Positions 58,776-64,000 of a stretch of 64,000 nt of DNA are shown piece after piece. A model generated the notes under the pieces. The model had not been told where the DNA came from. It saw only the letters and a program-made list of their open reading frames with translations, and did no database searches. A program made the position numbers and the translations under genes. The stretch's first letter is position 1. Each line of letters begins with the position of its first letter. Source of the DNA: Eonycteris spelaea (Eukaryota > Chordata > Mammalia > Chiroptera > Pteropodidae); the NCBI GenBank assembly GCA_003508835.1, contig PUFA01000007.1:16391001-16455000 (forward strand), read 5' to 3'.

Positions 58776-60584
58776 CTTGCCTTATTGGACATATAGTGGC
58801 TGATCAACAAAAATATCAATTGCCTTTTATCTATACTCTCCAAATGATGTAAATGATAATCATTTTTTGTATGAATGTGTTTATTAAATAGTAATTTAAA
58901 AATAAAATAAGTTACTCAATAAATGTTACTCACTTTACTCAAAAAAAATAAAATAATAATCTGGTTTTCAAATTTAAATTTCCCCTTTTTGAATAAAAAA
59001 GAGATATCTTCAGTGGCAAGTAACTTTGGAAGCTCAAGTACAAGTTAACTACAAAAATATTCCTGGATTTTACAATCACAAGGTCTTGGATACACCTGCC
59101 CTTTTTTATATCCTGAAGCCTTTTTCATTAGGTTGAGGAGTAAAGGAGGATGAGAGGGAGAATCTATGAATAAGAACTATCCAAACTTTAGTGCTTAAAA
59201 TAATATAGAATATGAGGAAGAGAGATAGATTGTTGTAAGGGGGCTATTGTCTACCACCTTAGCTTTATTTACTTATATGTATGGAATTTAGAAAACAATT
59301 TAAAACTTATAGGAACTTCCTACTCTCTCTTTCAATCTTTAATTGTATTACTTATTCATCCAATAAAGATATGTGTTGTGTTGGTGATATAGAGTTAATC
59401 TCAGTAACGATATAGGCGAGATGAAGTAATCATCTATTTTTGGTGTAGATACAGGTAGCATCTGCAGGTTAGATGAAATTTAAACTAATACCATATCACC
59501 TGACTTTTTACACACTTTTTTAAAATAGGGAGATTTCTTTTCCCCCTAACAGTTCCCTTAGAGTTTTAGACAAGCAATTTCTCGATGAGTACATTCAGGA
59601 ATATTGACATCTTGTTCTTTTGGTGTCAGGCTTCAGAGAATGCATTTAAAAGGCCCTGGAAGCACCAATGGTTAGGAAACTCAGGTTGACATATTGGTTG
59701 TGACAAAAGAAGCACAGCATCAGCAGTAGTGGCAGTAACAGTTTCTGGCAGGGTGGTCTCTACCACTGGGTGATGAGAGGAGGCGCTTTCATCTTTACGA
59801 GTTTCAGAGGCATTTTCAGAAGGTATTTTCAAAGCTCTGCATTGGCAATACCGAGAAAGAGAACATTAAAATGTGTTTTTAGGAATGACAGAGGAGACCC
59901 CCTGTGCTCACCAAAAGCTCCATGGGGAACAGTGAAGAGTTTTGCGATTTTTGTCATTTTTCCCACTTGCTTCATTCAGTCTACACAATGGTGTTCACAG
60001 GGTGAGGAGGAAAGAGAAGAGAGTAAAAGGGATCCTGGGGTAGAGACAGGGTAGTGATCCGTGCCAACTCGAGTTTTCGATGAATCCAACTTACGTGCTT
60101 AGATCCGAAGAAGCTTAGAAAGGTTATAATAGTGAATTTTAGGTGATTGAAGAGCAAAGACTGAAAGAATACTCCTGTAGAGTTAGGGTGAGCCCCAAAA
60201 TGAGGCTGTAGGTACATCATGGGATAGAAAGAAAAGTGTCACAAACTGACCTCTGGGTTTACATAAGTGAAATGTTAAACCCCAGAGGAAAGGATCAATA
60301 TGGAATGTCAAGAGAGCAGTGAATGGACTCTGACAAACGACTAGAAATAAAATGCACTGCGATTAGGTAAAAAGTAAAGAAAAAAGTGCTGAGAAGTAGA
60401 GTCATGTGAAGGCTCTGTGTTATTCAAACAAACAAACAAAAAAATTATTTCTGTTAGATACTGCTAGGCATATAAAAAGGAAAGACCCTAAATTTTGAGG
60501 TAATTACTTTTCATATGTTAAAAACATGCAGGCAAACAAATAATTATGATTCAGTGCTCAGAATACTGAAACATCTAAAACTAT
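58776..60584. other. Unassigned DNA; coding-like stretch near 59.6-59.85 kb
   Basis: Mostly AT-rich and unassigned. On the minus strand 59626-59832 is an open stretch of 68 codons ending in TGA. Upstream of it is an acceptor-like run, TTCTCTTTCTCGGTATTGCCAATGCAG, read on the minus strand at about 59837-59863. The translation (SENASETRKDESASS, ETTLPETVTATTADA) has a protein-like composition but matches no family I know. Neighbouring plus-strand frames overlap it. I do not call a gene. Confidence 0.35.
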
Positions 60585-60857
60585 AAATTCTTCCTATTCT
60601 GTCTATGGCTATGCTACCCTGAACAAGCCCGATCCCATCTGATCTCAGAAACTAAGCAAGGTCGGACCTGGTTAGTACTTGGATGGGAGACCACCTAGGA
60701 AGACCAGGTGCTGTAGGCGTAAAAAAATAGAAAAAAAAAAATATAAGAGATTGTAAACTGACAAGGTCCTTGCAATCTGTGAGGTCAACTAAGGGTTGCC
60801 TCACCTAAAAAATAAAAATAAAAAATAAAAATAAAAAAATAAATTATCTTCATTCTT
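60585..60857 (+). mobile_element. 5S-rRNA-derived SINE, long form
   Basis: The 5S-like head (60601-60720) carries the same derived bases as the 32.4-kb copy, differing at about 9 of 120 positions. It retains box A (AACTAAGCAAGGTCGG) and box C (TTGGATGGGAGACCACC) regions. After the A-rich linker it has an additional 3' module: AGAGATTGTAAACTGACAAG, GTCCTTGCAATCTGTGAGGT, CAACTAAGGGTTGCCTCACC, then an AAAAATA-type tail. The flanks AAATTCTTCCTATTCT (60585-60600) and AAATTATCTTCATTCT (60842-60857) form an imperfect target-site duplication. This agrees with the long fruit-bat 5S SINE (MEG-RL). It is probably transcribed, if at all, by RNA polymerase III from the internal promoter. Confidence 0.88.
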
Positions 60858-61715
60858 AGTCACAGCATCTTCATAATATATATATATATATTTAAACTGG
60901 GAGACTATTTGTAAATACAAAAATGTCAATTAAAAAATGAATTTATTCAGTACTACTAAATTTCTATCTCACAGTATGGGCAACATTTCAAATGTTTTTC
61001 TTCTTATATGTGAGATAAAGTTCTTGACATCCTATCTTATCCATGGAGTCTTTTCACTCTTGAGCATTTCTTTTTAAAATTTTCCTGTTCATGTTATATA
61101 TTTCTACCCTTATAAATAACCTCTACTAGCACAGTGTTTTTTTAAATCATTACACATAAATTTACCTCTGTCCATATTAGACACTTGAGTTTGCCTAAAA
61201 CTTTCCATTCCAGTTCAAGTTGCTAATTCAAAAACATGCAATTAAAGGCACAAAGGAAAGAACAAGATAAGTTATAGAACAGTAACAGTATTAGCATCCA
61301 TATCACTATGGAATATACTAACAAATTCACATGCATTCTTGTATTTAATTTTTCCAACAATGCATGAGTTCAGGATTATTTTCTCTCTTTTTTTTTTTTG
61401 TATAAGAAAATAAAAGTTAGATAAATAAAACAACCAATACTAAAGATTGAAAAAGTGGCACATTAAATTTAAGAACTTATACACTGTATCATAAAGAGTC
61501 ACCTAATTTACCAAGCTTAAAATTTCGTCACATAAAATCAACAGTAAAGAAAGGATTTTTGATGCATTGGAGGACAATATATGGCATTCATGAAAAAAAA
61601 AAATAGACTATGTAAGGCTTGGATTTCCAACATTAGCACAATTTAGGTCAGTGAAGAGAAGAAGTTTGGCTTTCCAAACCAACATTTACAGTTGAAGATA
61701 ATGACAGCTATTCAT
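60858..61715. other. Unassigned AT-rich DNA
   Basis: An AT tract lies at 60875-60891, and T-runs near 61389. No gene or named repeat. Confidence 0.5.
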
Positions 61716-62690
61716 TTAAAATAAAGGTATATGACATTTCTGCTTCCAGGAATATAGAGGAGGCTTACTTTTTCCTATTCCTCTCAGAAAATTACCCTTA
61801 GTTTTAGCCCGAAAACCCTGGACATTGTATTTAAAATAATAATAATAAGGAGGAGGAGGAGGAGGAGGAGGAGGAGGAGGAGGAGGAGGAGGAGGAGGAG
61901 GAGACAACAAAGAAGACTGGAGAGAAGGAAGACCCACTAGGAACCTCAGAATCCAAAGAACAATGTGGTGGGAGTGAGTTACCTGGGTTGTTGGGGTTTT
62001 TTTTGTTGTTTTGTTGTTTTTGTCTCACATATCACAGAATTACAGTTGAAAACTGGCACCTAGAAACGCCAGTGGACACAGACAAACAACACCCAAACAG
62101 GCACATTTTCACTCCAGCCAGAGTGTTAGGAAAGAACTTTTGTACCATAAATGCTCTACTCCAGCCAAACACCACAGAAAAGTATGTGGCCCCACTCACA
62201 AAGTCAGGAAGGGCTGAACTGGTAGCCTGGACTTGTACCTCTGCCAGGCTGTAACTAGGCTCCCCATTCCCCTACCCCTACCACCAGGTGGGGTCAGGGG
62301 AGGCCAGGTAGAAAACCTGTACTTTCACCCCTGCTGAGCAGTAACAAGCACCCACACTGCGCAGTGTCAGTAGAATCCACAGGGGAAACCTGGACTTGCA
62401 CCCCAGGAAGCAGAAACAGATTGCTCCCCACTCCCCCCAGGTGTTAGGAGGGGCCTAGGAGAGTCACCACTTTTGTCACTACTTAGCAGTGATGAGGCCA
62501 CCACCACCACTGTGTCCATTCCAACCACATGGGAGACAAATCTCCCACCTCTGCTCAGCAGAAAAGAAAAGCTATTCCCACCCGAGTGTCAGAGGAGGCT
62601 GAATGGGGAATCTGGATTTCCATTTCCACATGACATAGTCCCCTTTTCCTGCTGTGCTACCAGAAAAAGCCAGTAACTAAAATGACTTTA
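61716..62690 (+). mobile_element. LINE-1 5'UTR-like block, sense (old L1M class)
   Basis: The G+C content rises clearly. Phrases such as TGACATTTCTGCTTCCAGGA, GGAGGCTTACTTTTTCCTAT, CACTAGGAACCTCAGAATCC, GTGAGTTACCTGGGTTGTTG, TTAGCAGTGATGAGGCCACC and CTACCAGAAAAAGCCAGTAA match the 5' region of old mammalian L1 elements, with its repeated 'cagcagtgatgaggc'-like segments. The polyproline/polyserine frames at 61716-62028 come from the AGG tract. The ORF1/ORF2 that should follow are absent. Confidence 0.5.
61835..61903. repeat. (AAT)n(AGG)n microsatellite
   Basis: Short AAT run followed by about 18 AGG units (61848-61903), purine-only. It sits inside the L1 5'UTR-like block. Confidence 0.95.
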
Positions 62691-63220
62691 ACATTCTCTC
62701 AGCTTGACAAAATTTGTGACAGATTTCTTTATGCCTATAGGTCCCTGACATCCCTTTCCTAAGTGCATTTACTTGAGTAAACTTTTAATTGCAAATTCTT
62801 TCTCTGCCCCTTTGAGATGTAAATCCTTTTAAAAGCCCCTTACTGGTTTTACAACCCGGGATGACCATCCTCAAGAATATGGGAGTCATGAACTCCTCAA
62901 GGAAGAAAGGGCTCCTGTCCCAGTCTCTGTGGAAGGTCCAAGTCTAGGTGGATGGATGGGTACCTTAAAAATTGTAAAACAAGCTCCTATTAGGAAGATT
63001 CCAGAAGGTTTGCTTTGCCTGCAGGTAGAGCTATCAGCAAACACACATGGCCTAACATGAGCCCCCATACCCAGCTCCTAAAGATGCCCCAGTCCTTCCT
63101 TTCCATGCCTTTGAGTTTAGACTGCAATCTTGTCTCTCTTCTATTGCAATTGTTATCAAATATTCCTGGCCTCTTTAACATTGGTGCCATCTTGGCTTTG
63201 ACACCAGCTAAAAACATGCT
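62691..63220. other. Unassigned block, probably old retroelement sequence
   Basis: GC content is moderate. The segment (for example CCCTTTGAGATGTAAATCCT, GGATGACCATCCTCAAGAAT, GGTGGATGGATGGGTACCTT, TCTATTGCAATTGTTATCAA) has the feel of an endogenous retroelement internal sequence or LTR, but I cannot assign it. The overlapping frames at 62886-63344 are on both strands and none looks like a known protein. Confidence 0.35.
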
Positions 63221-63478
63221 GTCTCAGGATGGCTTTGGCAATTCGGGGTCTTTTGTGCTTCCATACAAATGTGATGACTTTTTGTTCTATTTCTTTAAAA
63301 AATACCAATGGATTTTGATGGAGATTGCGTTAAATCTGTGGTAATGTTCTAGGTAATTAGGTCATTTTAACTATGTTGATTCTTCCAATCCAAGAACACA
63401 GAATATCTTTCTGTTTCTTTGTATCTTCTTTGATTTCTTTTAATAAGGTCTTATGGTTTTCATCATACAGGCCCTTCA
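63221..63478 (-). mobile_element. Inverted LINE-1 ORF2 segment
   Basis: The plus strand reads the antisense of L1 ORF2: GGCTTTGGCAATTCGGGGTC, CTATGTTGATTCTTCCAATC, TTTGTATCTTCTTTGATTTC. On the minus strand the translation gives [19 protein letters not shown] and [11 protein letters not shown], the conserved stretch downstream of the RT catalytic core. It adjoins the sense L1 3' end directly. Confidence 0.88.
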
Positions 63479-64000
63479 CTTGGAAACAACCAAAATGTTC
63501 TTTAATAGGTGAATGGATAAATAGAGGGGAACATCCAGACAATGGGACATTATTTCACACTCAAAAAACAATGAGCTGTCAAGTTATGAAAAGACATGAA
63601 GGCATCTTAAATGCATATTGCTAGTGAGAAAAGGCAATCTGAGAAGGCTATATACTGTATGATTTCCACTATATGACATTCTAGAAGAGGCAAGACTATG
63701 AAGGCAGTAATAAATCAGTGACCACCAGGGATTAGGGATGTGGGAGGGATGAATAATCAGAACACAGAGGATTTTTAAGCGAGTGAAAATACTCTGTATG
63801 TATTATCATGGTGGATACGAGTCATTATACATTTGCCCAAAATCATAGAATGTACAGCACCAAGAGTGAACAATATTATAAACTATGGATTTGGGGTAAT
63901 AATGATGTATCAAAGTAGATGTATTAATTGTTAACAAATGTACCACTGTGGTGAGGGATGTTGATAATGGGGAGACTATGCATGTGTGGGAGAGGGGGCA
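63479..64000 (+). mobile_element. LINE-1 3' end, sense (runs off the window)
   Basis: It starts TTGGAAACAACCAAAATGTT, continues with AGGTGAATGGATAAATAGAG, CTATATACTGTATGATTTCC, ACTATATGACATTCTAGAAG, GTGACCACCAGGGATTAGGG and ATTTGCCCAAAATCATAGAA. This is the order of an L1M 3' end. The poly(A) end is not reached. Together with the inverted segment before it, it has the 5'-inverted structure produced by twin priming. Confidence 0.88.

Noticed and set aside
61716..62028. Polyproline and polyserine frames
   Set aside because: They come from the AGG/CCT repeat and not from a gene.

Overview
This window looks like ordinary AT-rich mammalian nuclear DNA, either a gene desert or a very long intron. 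I find no protein-coding gene. The open frames are short (133 codons at most), and the longer ones fall on antisense LINE-1, microsatellites or random AT-rich sequence. Nothing points to bacterial, phage or organellar DNA: there are no operons and no CRISPR array.

The best clue to the organism is a pair of 5S-rRNA-derived SINEs (about 32.4 kb and 60.6 kb). They share the same departures from canonical 5S rRNA and end in A-rich tails flanked by target-site duplications. One is short and one has an extra 3' segment. This matches the short and long 5S-derived SINEs known from fruit bats (Pteropodidae, MEG-RS/MEG-RL). No Alu, rodent B1/B2, carnivore SINEC or ruminant BovB/tRNA SINE was noticed. 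A megabat is therefore the most likely source. The decayed state of every L1 copy also fits the reported loss of L1 activity in that family. Springhare, the other mammal known for 5S-derived SINEs, is the main alternative.

Layout. 0-6 kb: mostly unassigned DNA with a MER20 fragment. 6-13 kb: an LTR-like element, L1 and L2 pieces, and a MaLR-type LTR. 13-21 kb: MIRs, an L1-like 3' end, a TG repeat and another LTR. 21-24 kb: MER20, a sense L1, a GT repeat and a 39-nt A-run. 24-32 kb: AT-rich, repeat-poor DNA. 32-36 kb: the short 5S SINE, a striking double hairpin, a MIR and a Tigger-like DNA transposon. 36-41 kb: an antisense L1 with internal slippage duplications, then an L2 split by an L1 insertion. 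43-47 kb: an older antisense L1 and an LTR swollen by CT-type repeats. 47-54 kb: AT-rich DNA with L2 and MIR. 54-59 kb: a MaLR LTR carrying a nested gammaretrovirus-like solo LTR, then a two-LTR MaLR proviral relic on the minus strand. 59-64 kb: the long 5S SINE, an L1 5'UTR-like block and an L1 with the inverted structure expected from twin priming.

Because there are no genes, there is no pathway to reconstruct. The interest lies in the insertion history (nested and inverted retroelements with readable target-site duplications), local DNA rearrangements (perfect hairpins and tandem duplications that look like template switching or slippage), and a few weak candidates for exons or conserved noncoding elements. 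Repeat names were assigned by recognising consensus-like sequence by eye, not by a database search.
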